DNA of 64,000 bases from Paenibacillus sp. Root444D2 (GTDB lineage Bacteria; Bacillota; Bacilli; Paenibacillales; NBRC-103111). The stretch lies in NCBI RefSeq assembly GCF_001426375.1, contig NZ_LMEO01000004.1, positions 62,001 through 126,000 of the forward strand, read 5' to 3'. How positions within the stretch are numbered: the first letter of the stretch is position 1; every line of letters starts with the position of its first letter. Positions 32,332 to 40,668 of this stretch are shown here, one piece after another. Position numbers and translations under genes: made by a program. The notes below the pieces were generated by a model that worked only from the letters and a program-made list of their open reading frames with translations, had not been told where the DNA came from and did not search any database.

Positions 32332-33907
32332 CTAACCATTCAAGCCGAACTAGAGCATCTTTAGCTTGAACTACAATACGATGTGTCCCAGGCTCTAGTG
32401 TGAACGGATCTCTGATATCTTTGCTTTCGCCATCTATCGAGATTGCCAGACTTCCGTTTTCATCAAGCTCGTTAAGATGTACATTGATCTCATAAAGCGT
32501 AAAATCCGTAAACTTAGGCACATAAATTTCATAGGCTAGCCAATCGCCTTCGGCTAAGAGTACTTCTAGGCGCTCGTCCTCCTGCCATGCCTCTCCTTTG
32601 CCATGTTCGAAGTTTGCTGTCTCCCTTGCACTTGCGACAAACCGAATGTCCGTGCGGTCATGAATGCGAAAGCCAACATTCTGATTCGACGGCTGCTGGA
32701 TGCCATAACTGATACCTTTTCCCCGATACCCGTAGAAAATAGCAGGTATGCGAACGGGAGGCCTGCTTAACAAGGCGTTAACAACATCGCTGTAATACAC
32801 ACATTGGTCGAAAGCTAAATTAGTTAGATATTCCCATAAAATCCGTTGTGCTGTTATCTCGTCCGGCTTCATACCGCCCTCTAAGTAATCAACCAGTATC
32901 TGCCAATCGTAGGGCACCTTAACGCTGCAAGGTGAATTATCCTTGCCCATCTTCTTCCAAGTCCAGAAATTCCATGAGATATTGTGATCTTCAAAAAGGC
33001 GGAAAGCACCCGCGTACCATGCTTTGTTATTCTCGCCACCTTCCCCCATGTAAATGGGCACGTTCCACTCTTCACGCTTATCTAAGTAGACTCTGATGCT
33101 CTCCGTATCTGGATTATTCCAATATTTATGAAACTGCAGCATCAGATTATCATCGATTTTCTCCGTAAAAATCGACCAATCGGTTGCCCAATGGGCACCT
33201 TCTAGAATAATCAGGTGGCGATCGTCCACTTCCCGGATCGCCTTGACAATGTCCCGGTAAAGAGGCATGACCGCACCGTTATAAGCAGAGAACCAGTTGG
33301 GCAGCGGCTCATTAAGCAGATCATAACCAGCAACAATCCACTCATCCTTGTAGTGCTCAGCGAGAAATCGCCATAACTGAACCGTAAGACGCCTATTATG
33401 CTCTTCTGTAAACAACTCCGGCAAATCGCGTTCAGAGTCGTCTATATTCGTACCCGTCTGCCCCCCAGGCGCCCCGTGCAGATCTAGAATCACATAAAGG
33501 CTGATCTTACGACACCATCCAATCAGGCGATCAATGAGTTCCAGTCGATGTTCTTTTACCCTAAGGGGCTCGCCATCCTCAATTAAAAATCTTGCGTTTA
33601 TTGGCACCCTAACGGAATTAAATCCTTCAGCGGCAATCTGCTGAATATCAGCTTCCGACGTGTGAACATCATAGTAAATGTCCCAAAATCTTTCGGCCTC
33701 CCTTTCTCCGATTAGCTCTTGAATCATCTTTTCAATACGCCGCGGACGATCTCCTTGCTCTGGAAACATCCACATGTAGCCCTCTGGGAGCAGCCAACTT
33801 CCAAAGCCGACGCCTCTCAGCAGCACCTCGCGACCTTCTCCGTTAACGAGTCTCTTTCCGTCAGCTCTAAGAAAACCAACAACTTCGTTCTCACGCTCTG
33901 AATTCAT
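32279..33907 (-). CDS. GH5 glycoside hydrolase with C-terminal beta-sandwich module
   Basis: 542 residues with no signal peptide, so cytoplasmic. The TIM barrel starts GVGFGSWLLPEGYMW; the acid/base Glu is in LLNEPLP near 199 and the nucleophile Glu in YMGEGGEN near 288, with HGAPGGQTG between. A C-terminal carbohydrate-binding-like sandwich spans about 410-530 (FTLEPGTHRIVVQAKDALVR). GH5 enzymes cleave beta-glucans, mannans or related chains; I cannot assign the subfamily. The last 13 residues are encoded by sequence that reads as an SLH domain in another frame, so the native C-terminus is probably altered. It is the last gene of a transporter operon, with AGGAGTG before the ATG. Confidence 0.88.
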   Translation of the reverse strand: MNSERENEVVGFLRADGKRLVNGEGREVLLRGVGFGSWLLPEGYMWMFPEQGDRPRRIEKMIQELIGEREAERFWDIYYDVHTSEADIQQIAAEGFNSVRVPINARFLIEDGEPLRVKEHRLELIDRLIGWCRKISLYVILDLHGAPGGQTGTNIDDSERDLPELFTEEHNRRLTVQLWRFLAEHYKDEWIVAGYDLLNEPLPNWFSAYNGAVMPLYRDIVKAIREVDDRHLIILEGAHWATDWSIFTEKIDDNLMLQFHKYWNNPDTESIRVYLDKREEWNVPIYMGEGGENNKAWYAGAFRLFEDHNISWNFWTWKKMGKDNSPCSVKVPYDWQILVDYLEGGMKPDEITAQRILWEYLTNLAFDQCVYYSDVVNALLSRPPVRIPAIFYGYRGKGISYGIQQPSNQNVGFRIHDRTDIRFVASARETANFEHGKGEAWQEDERLEVLLAEGDWLAYEIYVPKFTDFTLYEINVHLNELDENGSLAISIDGESKDIRDPFTLEPGTHRIVVQAKDALVRLEWLEIIPSGHVSAGQIHDAS

Positions 33908-33922
33908 TCTTATTCGTCACTC

Positions 33923-34747
33923 CTATCCCTTTATCGCACCGTCTGCAATACCCTTCATAATGTATTTTTGCAGTAATAAGTAGAAGAGAACGACCGGCAG
34001 CATGGCCAAAATTAATGAAGACAAGATGGCAGACCAGTCATTATTCCCGTATTGACCGAACAGCATGTTGGTGGATAATAGCAAGGTATACGTCTTATAG
34101 TTTGTTAACATTAGTAACGGCAGAAGAAAATCGTTCCATATCCATAGCAGGTTTAAAATCGCAATCGTAGCCGTAATCGGCAGTAATAACGGAAATATGA
34201 CGACAAAAAATAATCGAAACTCACCACATCCATCGATGACAGCCGCTTCATCCAGATCGCGGGGGATCGATTTCACAAAACCATGGTACAAAAAGATCGC
34301 AAAGGCGACACCCGTGCCTATATATATCAACCCTAAACCCGTCGTTGAGCCTTGCACCGATAGCGCTTTAGAAATTTTAGTCAGCGTTATCATAATAGAG
34401 TGAAATGGAATCAACGTGGACATGACGAACAGCAGAAATATAAATGCGCTTAACTTCCCGGGTGTCCTAGATAGTTTATACCCAGCCATCGACGCGCAAA
34501 TGATAATGCCTAACAAGCCAACCGATGCGATATATATCGTATTTCCTAAGCTTCTAACAAAATTAGTCTTATGGAATGCGCCAAGATAATTTCCAACTTC
34601 CAAATGGGTAGGCAGCGACAACATATTATTCATCATGGCGCCTTCCGTCTTAAAGGAGTTCAACAGCCCCATGTAAATCGGAAATAACGTAAATATGGCA
34701 GCAGCAATAAGGATGAGCAGAATCATAAAGGAACCGATTCGCTTCAT
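33923..34747 (-). CDS. Carbohydrate ABC transporter permease (MalG/CUT1 type)
   Basis: About 274 residues from the ATG at 34747 (AGAGGTGG upstream), overlapping the partner permease stop by 4 bases (ATGA). The frame extends to 34777 inside that gene. Six membrane segments; the EAA loop is DLDEAAVIDGCGEFRLFFVV and the C-terminus is YIMKGIADGAIKG. It forms the import channel with the upstream subunit and precedes the GH5 gene by 15 bases. Confidence 0.93.
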   Translation of the reverse strand: MKRIGSFMILLILIAAAIFTLFPIYMGLLNSFKTEGAMMNNMLSLPTHLEVGNYLGAFHKTNFVRSLGNTIYIASVGLLGIIICASMAGYKLSRTPGKLSAFIFLLFVMSTLIPFHSIMITLTKISKALSVQGSTTGLGLIYIGTGVAFAIFLYHGFVKSIPRDLDEAAVIDGCGEFRLFFVVIFPLLLPITATIAILNLLWIWNDFLLPLLMLTNYKTYTLLLSTNMLFGQYGNNDWSAILSSLILAMLPVVLFYLLLQKYIMKGIADGAIKG

Positions 34748-35625
34748 GATTCCACCTCTCTTCTCTTCATCAACCACAGCTGAATCAAGGTGATCAAGAA
34801 TACGACTAGAAACAAGATCATCGCCTTAGCATTGGCGTATCCGTATCGATTGCTTGATTTAAATGCTTCTTCGAAAATGTTCAGCGCGATGACCTGCGTT
34901 GATCTGCCTGGACCGCCGCCGGTTAAGGAGTAGACGGCATCGAATGCTTTAAACGAGCCATTAAGCGTAAGAAAGATACCAATCGTCAGGGCCGGATAAA
35001 TCATCGGAAGCGTCACATAACGAAACGTTTTAAAAGCATTCGCTCCATCCATAGCAGCCGCTTCTTTTAGATGCTGGGGCACACCCTGCAAGGAGGCAAT
35101 ATAGATCACCATCAGGTAACCGACACCTCCCCAAAGGGACACGATGACGATGGCGAAGAACGAATAAGCTGGATCACCGATCCAGGATTTATCCAAAAAG
35201 GCGAATACCGAATGTTCGGCTATATACGGGAGTACTTTGGTGAAAATAAATAACCACATAAAGCCGCCTATGATTAAACTGATCATATTGGGCATGAAAA
35301 AAATCGTTCGGAACCATACCTTGCTGCGCCGTCTGGATTCCACGAGAACCGCCAAAAGCAGAGCGATCGCGTTCTGAAGCACAACCATGAACACGACATA
35401 TTTAAGGGTGAAGCCTACCGACTTTAGGAAGAACGGGTCCGCCGTCAAGGCCTCGATGTAATTCGCCAATCCCACCATCCGATACGTGCGATTCAGTCCG
35501 TTCCAATTCGTAAGGCTGTACCATGCGCCCCCGAAAGCGGGGGCGAGTACGAATACAGCGTAGAATAATAGAGCGGGAAACACGAAGGCTAATAGGATGA
35601 CCGTCTTTTTTCGTTTCGTTGTCAT
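34744..35625 (-). CDS. Carbohydrate ABC transporter permease (MalF/UgpA type)
   Basis: About 293 residues from the ATG at 35625, preceded by GGGAGTGA; the ATG at 35652 at the head of the frame has no ribosome binding site. Six membrane segments, EAA loop KEAAAMDGANAFKTFRYVTL and the SLTGGGPGRSTQVI motif typical of MalF-like subunits. It lies 39 bases after the binding-protein gene, with no attenuating hairpin in between. Confidence 0.92.
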   Translation of the reverse strand: MTTKRKKTVILLAFVFPALLFYAVFVLAPAFGGAWYSLTNWNGLNRTYRMVGLANYIEALTADPFFLKSVGFTLKYVVFMVVLQNAIALLLAVLVESRRRSKVWFRTIFFMPNMISLIIGGFMWLFIFTKVLPYIAEHSVFAFLDKSWIGDPAYSFFAIVIVSLWGGVGYLMVIYIASLQGVPQHLKEAAAMDGANAFKTFRYVTLPMIYPALTIGIFLTLNGSFKAFDAVYSLTGGGPGRSTQVIALNIFEEAFKSSNRYGYANAKAMILFLVVFLITLIQLWLMKRREVES

Positions 35626-35663
35626 TAGCCTATTCTCACTCCCGGTCACCATATATCGCCATG

Positions 35664-36983
35664 CTATTGCTGAGCCTTAATCGCGTCTGCCCATTTCTTA
35701 TCCAGCGATTTGATAATCTCGTCTTTCGTTACTTGCTTCGCGTAGTAGCTTTGCAGCAGCTTCGCTTGTTCATCCGTGACGCCATTAGGAAGAGACAGAT
35801 CCTGATAAGCCTTCCCTTGAGAAACGTAGCTCATCGCTTCATCGATCCAAGGGAACGATTTATACGTGTGTACCTTAGATACGGGATTGAACTTCAATTC
35901 TTGGAACAAGGCTGACGAATCCTTCGGATCAAGGATATAGTTTAGAAGATCCATAGCAACCTCTTTGTTCTTGCTTGTTGGAGATACCGCTAGAGACGTG
36001 GACGTTGATAGGTTGATCATCGTACCTTTCGGGTTATTGCTCACCGGAAGCGGTGCTACGCCGAATTCAATTTTCGGGTTAACCTTTTGAATCGCTTCTG
36101 CTTGCCACGGACCTTGAACCCACATTGCCGCTTTTCCGTTAGCGAAATCGGTAGAGCCCTGGGCGCTGCCTACTTCGAATGGCTTATCTGTCCCATTTTG
36201 CATAACAATATCAATAATATTGAATACGTCCTGTATGTCTTTATAGGAGGCTTCACTCTTGTTCATCTTTTGGATCCAATCCGGATGCTCCGAATTCACA
36301 ATCCCTCCGAGCGACAGCGCCATAATCAGCTGCGGAATCCATGCCTCTTGGAAAGACAACTCGAAGGGTGCCACTTTGTTTGCTTTCAGCTTCTCTACAA
36401 CCGCTTTCATTTCATCTATTGTTTGAGGAGCTTTCAGACCTAAATCATTGAACACTTTCTTATTGTACAAATAACCCCATTCCAAGCTTTCAAGCGGTAA
36501 TGCGACTATTTTTCCGTCAAAGGTTACCGTCTTTTTAACGTTATCGAACAAGCCTGCCGTAAATGGCTGATTGGATAGGTCACTCAAGTAACCGGCTTTG
36601 TAATAACTGGGTACGTCTGCTACAGCGTGCAGGGTGAATAAATCCGGCGCATCATTGGAAGAAAGGCGAGTCTGCAGGATCTGCTTGGCTTGATCAGGAT
36701 TCGGCATTTCAAGATTGATGGTGACATCAATATTTTTTTCCGCTTTTTCCTTTGCCTTAAATTGCTCAAAGTATTTATCAAATTGATCCTTAAACCGCGG
36801 AAAGCCCATAAAAACTTTCAATTCCACTTTCTTAGCTGGAGCAGGAGCAGACGCAGCCGGTTTCGAATCTGCTGGAGCTGGCGTTGTCTCTTTTCCGCCA
36901 TTACTAGAGTTGGTGTTCGTGCCACAACCGACCATTGCGCCCAATATGGTAACACTTAGCATGAAGTGAAGCGCTTTCTTCAT
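35664..36983 (-). CDS. Extracellular sugar-binding lipoprotein of an ABC importer
   Basis: 439 residues. The signal peptide ends in the lipobox MVGC, followed by an Ala/Pro-rich linker (PAPADSKPAASAPAPAKK). Family 1 binding-protein features follow (LKVFMGFPRFKDQFDKYFEQ, IVALPLESLEWGYLYNKKVF, GKAAMWVQGPW). It delivers an oligosaccharide, probably the GH5 substrate, to the two permeases downstream. It lies 115 bases after the response-regulator stop and on the same strand. Confidence 0.93.
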   Translation of the reverse strand: MKKALHFMLSVTILGAMVGCGTNTNSSNGGKETTPAPADSKPAASAPAPAKKVELKVFMGFPRFKDQFDKYFEQFKAKEKAEKNIDVTINLEMPNPDQAKQILQTRLSSNDAPDLFTLHAVADVPSYYKAGYLSDLSNQPFTAGLFDNVKKTVTFDGKIVALPLESLEWGYLYNKKVFNDLGLKAPQTIDEMKAVVEKLKANKVAPFELSFQEAWIPQLIMALSLGGIVNSEHPDWIQKMNKSEASYKDIQDVFNIIDIVMQNGTDKPFEVGSAQGSTDFANGKAAMWVQGPWQAEAIQKVNPKIEFGVAPLPVSNNPKGTMINLSTSTSLAVSPTSKNKEVAMDLLNYILDPKDSSALFQELKFNPVSKVHTYKSFPWIDEAMSYVSQGKAYQDLSLPNGVTDEQAKLLQSYYAKQVTKDEIIKSLDKKWADAIKAQQ

Positions 36984-37097
36984 TTTTCATTTCCCCCTAA
37001 AGAAGATTAGTAACTACACTTTCAGTATAGAGGAGAAGGCTTTTATGAATCATTTGATGTTATTAGCATTCGTTATTGTACTTTATTGATCTCCGAG

Positions 37098-38183
37098 CTA
37101 ATCCTTACGCATTTCTCCTGGTGTGAGCCCAAAATGTTTCTTAAACACCCGATAAAAGTAAGCAATATCGATATAGCCAGTTAGCTCTGCTACTCGTTTG
37201 ATGGCAAGTCGTTGATCCATGATTAATTCCTTAGCTTTCTCCATCCTCTTACGAACGATATAGTCGGATATATTTTCCCCGATGGAAGCCTTAAATGATC
37301 GACTTAGATGCTCCTTGCTCACAAAAAAGTGATGAGCGACCGTCTCAAGGGAAATCGTTTCTTGGTAGTGGCGGTCAATGTAAGCCTGTACGCCCTCGGG
37401 GGCCAATCGATTTTTATTTTTGCGGTACGCCTCTATAGCATCTATGGCATCAATTAACCACTCACGCAGGATGGTATGAATTTCCTCTAAAGAGTACCGA
37501 CTTAACAAGGCAGCACGTTCACGTCGCTCTTCGATCCAAGCTGGATCCAAACCATAATCCGTACCAGCCGTAAATTCTTCCAGCAAGTGCAGAAAATCAT
37601 GCGCAATTCTAGCCGGTAATCTCCCGTCCTGTGTCCCTGTATATCCTTCGGATAAGAGGTTCTCTATCTTTTCCAGTGTGTGGAGCACTGCGGGGCGATT
37701 AAGTTCCAAGAGATATTCATAAACCTGCTGCCGGTAATTCAAGTAGGTGTCCAGCATCTTTTTATCCGTAAAAACGTGCGTATCCCATGATGCTGGTATT
37801 TGTAGGGAAGCTTGCAGCTCCTCCACGCACCGAGAAAGGGCAGCGTTCAATTCAACTGGATTAATTGGCTTCAAAAGGTATTCAATGGCACGGGAACGTA
37901 TCGCCTGCTTCAAATACACGAAATCGTCAAAGCCGCTCATCACGATAATTTTAACTTCGGGGTATCGTTCATTTAATAACTTCAGGAGCTCCACACCGTC
38001 CTGTCCCGGCATTCGCATATCGGTGATCACAATGCTCGGATGCAGCGTCTCAATCAGAAAGATTCCTTCCCGCCCGCCATCTGCTTCCCCAATGATATTC
38101 AGTCCAAGTTTGTTCCAAGCTCCCAATGATCTAACGACTTGTCTGGCCCATAACTCATCATCGATGATCAATACGTTCAGCAT
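37098..38183 (-). CDS. Short YesN-type response regulator with AraC DNA-binding domain
   Basis: 361 residues, about 150 fewer than the other three YesN proteins in the window because the middle region is short (about 125-250). The receiver has DDE at 8-10, Asp55 in ITDMRMP and Lys in LLKP. The AraC domain (about 260-360) ends DIAYFYRVFKKHFGLTPGEM. GGGGGC lies before the ATG. It overlaps the kinase gene by 26 bases and should control the binding-protein/permease/GH5 operon directly downstream. Confidence 0.92.
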   Translation of the reverse strand: MLNVLIIDDELWARQVVRSLGAWNKLGLNIIGEADGGREGIFLIETLHPSIVITDMRMPGQDGVELLKLLNERYPEVKIIVMSGFDDFVYLKQAIRSRAIEYLLKPINPVELNAALSRCVEELQASLQIPASWDTHVFTDKKMLDTYLNYRQQVYEYLLELNRPAVLHTLEKIENLLSEGYTGTQDGRLPARIAHDFLHLLEEFTAGTDYGLDPAWIEERRERAALLSRYSLEEIHTILREWLIDAIDAIEAYRKNKNRLAPEGVQAYIDRHYQETISLETVAHHFFVSKEHLSRSFKASIGENISDYIVRKRMEKAKELIMDQRLAIKRVAELTGYIDIAYFYRVFKKHFGLTPGEMRKD

Positions 38184-39948
38184 CCGTTTTGCCCCCTTCC
38201 TCTTGCGTAACAGCAGCCATTACTAATACAACCAAAGTCCCTACCCCTGTCTTGCTAAATATTCGAACACCGCAGCCCATGCCGAATTGTAGCTTGAGCC
38301 GTGCATGCACATTCCTTAATCCGATTCCCCTTTTCTTCCGTACATCGTTGTTCCTTGCTCGAGGCGCCAGTCGTCCATCTCTCAAATCCGATTGCAAATC
38401 GCTTAGACGCTGGTCGTCAACGCCTATCCCATCATCCTTAATGAAGATATAGACTCGTTTACCAATCAGCCTTATCCGAATCTCGATATTCCACTTGCCT
38501 TCCTTACGTTGTAGTCCATGTTCAAACGCATTCTCGAGAATCGGTTGGAGTGTAAATTTAGGAAGCCTTGCAGTAAGTGCCCTCTCATCTGTAGATACAT
38601 GCATAAAGCAACGATCTGCGAAGCGTTGTTCCTGAATATATAGGTAGTTCCGCATATGCTTGATTTCGTCTTCGAGAGGTACCAAATCACCGTCTGCACT
38701 GATGGAATAACGTAAAAGCTCTCCCATTACCCGGGTAATTTCATAAATTTCAGGCGCATCCTTCACCAATGCCATCCCCCCCATCAAATTCAGGGTATTA
38801 TTGAGAAAATGCGGGTTGATTTGGGCCTGCAGAGCCATTAATTGCGCATTCTTCAGATCGATTTCCTGTTGATATTCAACCTCGATCAATTCCTTAATAC
38901 GCTTCATCATGGAATTATAGCCGTTTTCCAGCAATCCGATTTCGTCCCTGCTTTGGACCGGAGACATTTTAAAATTATGAATATGGGTCATCTTCATCGT
39001 TTTGGCAAGCTTGACAATCGGCCTGCTAATCCGAAGCGATACGAAAATGGAAAGCAAAATAGAGGCAATAGCAAATAGAGTTCCTGTTAAAATCCCTGCT
39101 TGGATCGTCGGCTGTGCGCTTTGGTTGACCGTACGAAGCGGAATGACCTTCACGACTGTTAATTGACCGTCTCCGACTCGTTTCAAGAAATAGAAATCCG
39201 TCTTGGTTCTACGAAACGCCAATTCAAAATCATTCTGGTCGAGGCTTTGAATTTGGGAGTGAAGCTCTGCGGCATCCATTGTCTCCGTTGAACCCGACAA
39301 AAGCTCCCCTTGATCATTAATCAGGTACACTGAGCTTTCTGATTCTGATTTTAAAATATCGCTGACTTCCCTCCACACTTGCTTGTTTATACGGACGGAA
39401 ATACCGCCTAACAACATACGATCCTCAAATCGGTTCATACTGTGATATGCATAGATGGCACTGCCGGATTGTTTAAAATACATATTGATGGGTGTTTGAA
39501 GCATACGTCCCCAGTTGCCTTCCTGAATGTTTAAGGAATAAATAGTTCCGCTGTTTGCATAACTGACTGAAAATGCCTTCTGGATCGGATGAATATATAA
39601 GTTCAACTCGTCTATCTTTCTGGAGTTTGCATGGAAGGCAGACGTTAGTGTGTTTTTGATATAGTTTTGCGTGTTGAATTGGACTCCGATATCAGGATTA
39701 TTCATATCATTTAGTCCTGCCATGAGCGTCTGGTTAATTTGTAAGGAATAAAACAGAATATCTATTTGCTGATGGAGCTCCTCCAAATATTGATCGGCCC
39801 ATAACATCCTCGAGTTGTTCGCATTAATGATTTCCTTCTCTACGGAACTCCGTGTATTATTCGTGGCAATCCATGTGACGGTTACAACCGGCAGCGTGGT
39901 TAAGCAAATCATGAGTACCATCAATCGAAGACGTAGGCTTGTTCGCAT
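38158..39948 (-). CDS. YesM-family sensor histidine kinase
   Basis: 596 residues with membrane helices near 8-28 and 285-310, an extracellular sensor of about 255 residues, HAMP, the His_kinase block QINPHFLNNTL near 375 (Asn in place of the usual Tyr) and a HATPase domain (PKFTLQPILENAFEHGL, DDGIGV, GIGLRNVHARL). AGGAAC precedes the ATG. Its 3' end overlaps the response regulator, so expression is coupled. Confidence 0.92.
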   Translation of the reverse strand: MRTSLRLRLMVLMICLTTLPVVTVTWIATNNTRSSVEKEIINANNSRMLWADQYLEELHQQIDILFYSLQINQTLMAGLNDMNNPDIGVQFNTQNYIKNTLTSAFHANSRKIDELNLYIHPIQKAFSVSYANSGTIYSLNIQEGNWGRMLQTPINMYFKQSGSAIYAYHSMNRFEDRMLLGGISVRINKQVWREVSDILKSESESSVYLINDQGELLSGSTETMDAAELHSQIQSLDQNDFELAFRRTKTDFYFLKRVGDGQLTVVKVIPLRTVNQSAQPTIQAGILTGTLFAIASILLSIFVSLRISRPIVKLAKTMKMTHIHNFKMSPVQSRDEIGLLENGYNSMMKRIKELIEVEYQQEIDLKNAQLMALQAQINPHFLNNTLNLMGGMALVKDAPEIYEITRVMGELLRYSISADGDLVPLEDEIKHMRNYLYIQEQRFADRCFMHVSTDERALTARLPKFTLQPILENAFEHGLQRKEGKWNIEIRIRLIGKRVYIFIKDDGIGVDDQRLSDLQSDLRDGRLAPRARNNDVRKKRGIGLRNVHARLKLQFGMGCGVRIFSKTGVGTLVVLVMAAVTQEEGGKTDAERIDHR

Positions 39949-40030
39949 CGTAGTAGAGTTCCTTTCTGAACGAAGATAGCGCTTACCTTCATGTTACTTT
40001 ATCTTTTGAGGAATAGCATTCCTAATTTAC

Positions 40031-40160
40031 AACATAAGAAAGTATAAGTTTTCGGTTCCCGAAAACCGCTTTCTTATTGGCGATAAAACCGTAGACCAAA
40101 GTCTCTCCTCGCTAAACGCGGTCGCTCAACCTTGAATGGCCTCGATAGAGGTTTTCTCAT
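40031..40160. repeat. Dispersed intergenic repeat, copy A (130 bp)
   Basis: Nearly the same sequence recurs in inverse orientation at 62612-62724. Two conserved blocks (ACATAAGAAAGTATAAG to GGCGATAAAACC, and CTAAACGCGGTCGC to GGTTTTCTCAT) flank a variable centre that is about 16 bases longer here. Each block holds a hairpin: GTTTTCG/CGAAAAC and CCTC-GATA-GAGG followed by TTTT. No coding potential or transposase is seen. The stretch 39949-40030 before it and 40161-40340 after it show nothing I can identify. Confidence 0.8.
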
Positions 40161-40340
40161 AATCTTCAGGCAAAATGGAATAAGCGCAAGTATCTCTTGC
40201 GCTTAGAATTGAAAGCTCTGAATTAAAGGCCTTTCACAAAAAAAGCTTTCACAATTTAATTTTAGAGTTGCTGCAGGCAGTTGTCATTGTAATTTATTGA
40301 TTAACACGATTAGAATATATTGATTTCGTGAAAATAATAA

Positions 40341-40383
40341 GAGCTGTCCCAAAGTAGTTAATCTACTTGAGGACAGCCCTTTT
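40341..40383. terminator. Terminator-like hairpin of the GGGCTGTCC family
   Basis: GAGCTGTCCCAAAGTAG pairs imperfectly with CTACTTGAGGACAGCCC, followed by TTTT on the plus strand and TTATTATTTT on the minus strand. It can end the GH127 transcript. A related hairpin lies at 51544-51585. Confidence 0.6.
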
Positions 40384-40633
40384 AGGTATTTTGACCATAT
40401 AGAACATTCGAATCGGTATTCAACTCGAAATTATAATTCCATTGGATTTTTCCAATGGAATCGACTCTTAGACCTCGAAATTCGTGTTTCTATTGGAAAT
40501 AATCCAATGGAATTGACTTTTATGCCGCCAAATCCCTACTTCCATTGGATTAATCCAATGGAAGTAGCATTCTGGCTTTGAAATTCACAAAGCAGGAGCT
40601 CAATATACCAAATATGACTTTTGGGACAGCCCT
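40341..40633. repeat. Array of three palindromes at 51-52 bp spacing with inverted ends
   Basis: Three palindromes built on CCATTGGA/TCCAATGG are centred near 40448, 40500 and 40551: the first has 11-bp arms, the second one mismatch, the third is a perfect 26-base palindrome (40539-40564). The unit is bounded by GCTGTCCCAAAGT on the left and ACTTTTGGGACAGC on the right, an inverted pair. It fills the gap between a YesM kinase promoter region and the GH127 stop. There is no ORF and no obvious target-site duplication. Confidence 0.75.
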
Positions 40634-40668
40634 TAGCCTATAACGAAACGAGACGTTTCGAAGATCAT

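Noticed and set aside
36966..36979. cre-like GAAGCGCTTTCTT near the third binding protein
   Set aside because: It does not fit TGWAARCGYTWNCW and lies inside the signal-peptide codons.
40341..40633. Insertion sequence
   Set aside because: There are inverted ends but no transposase frame, and I could not see a target-site duplication; reported as a repeat instead.
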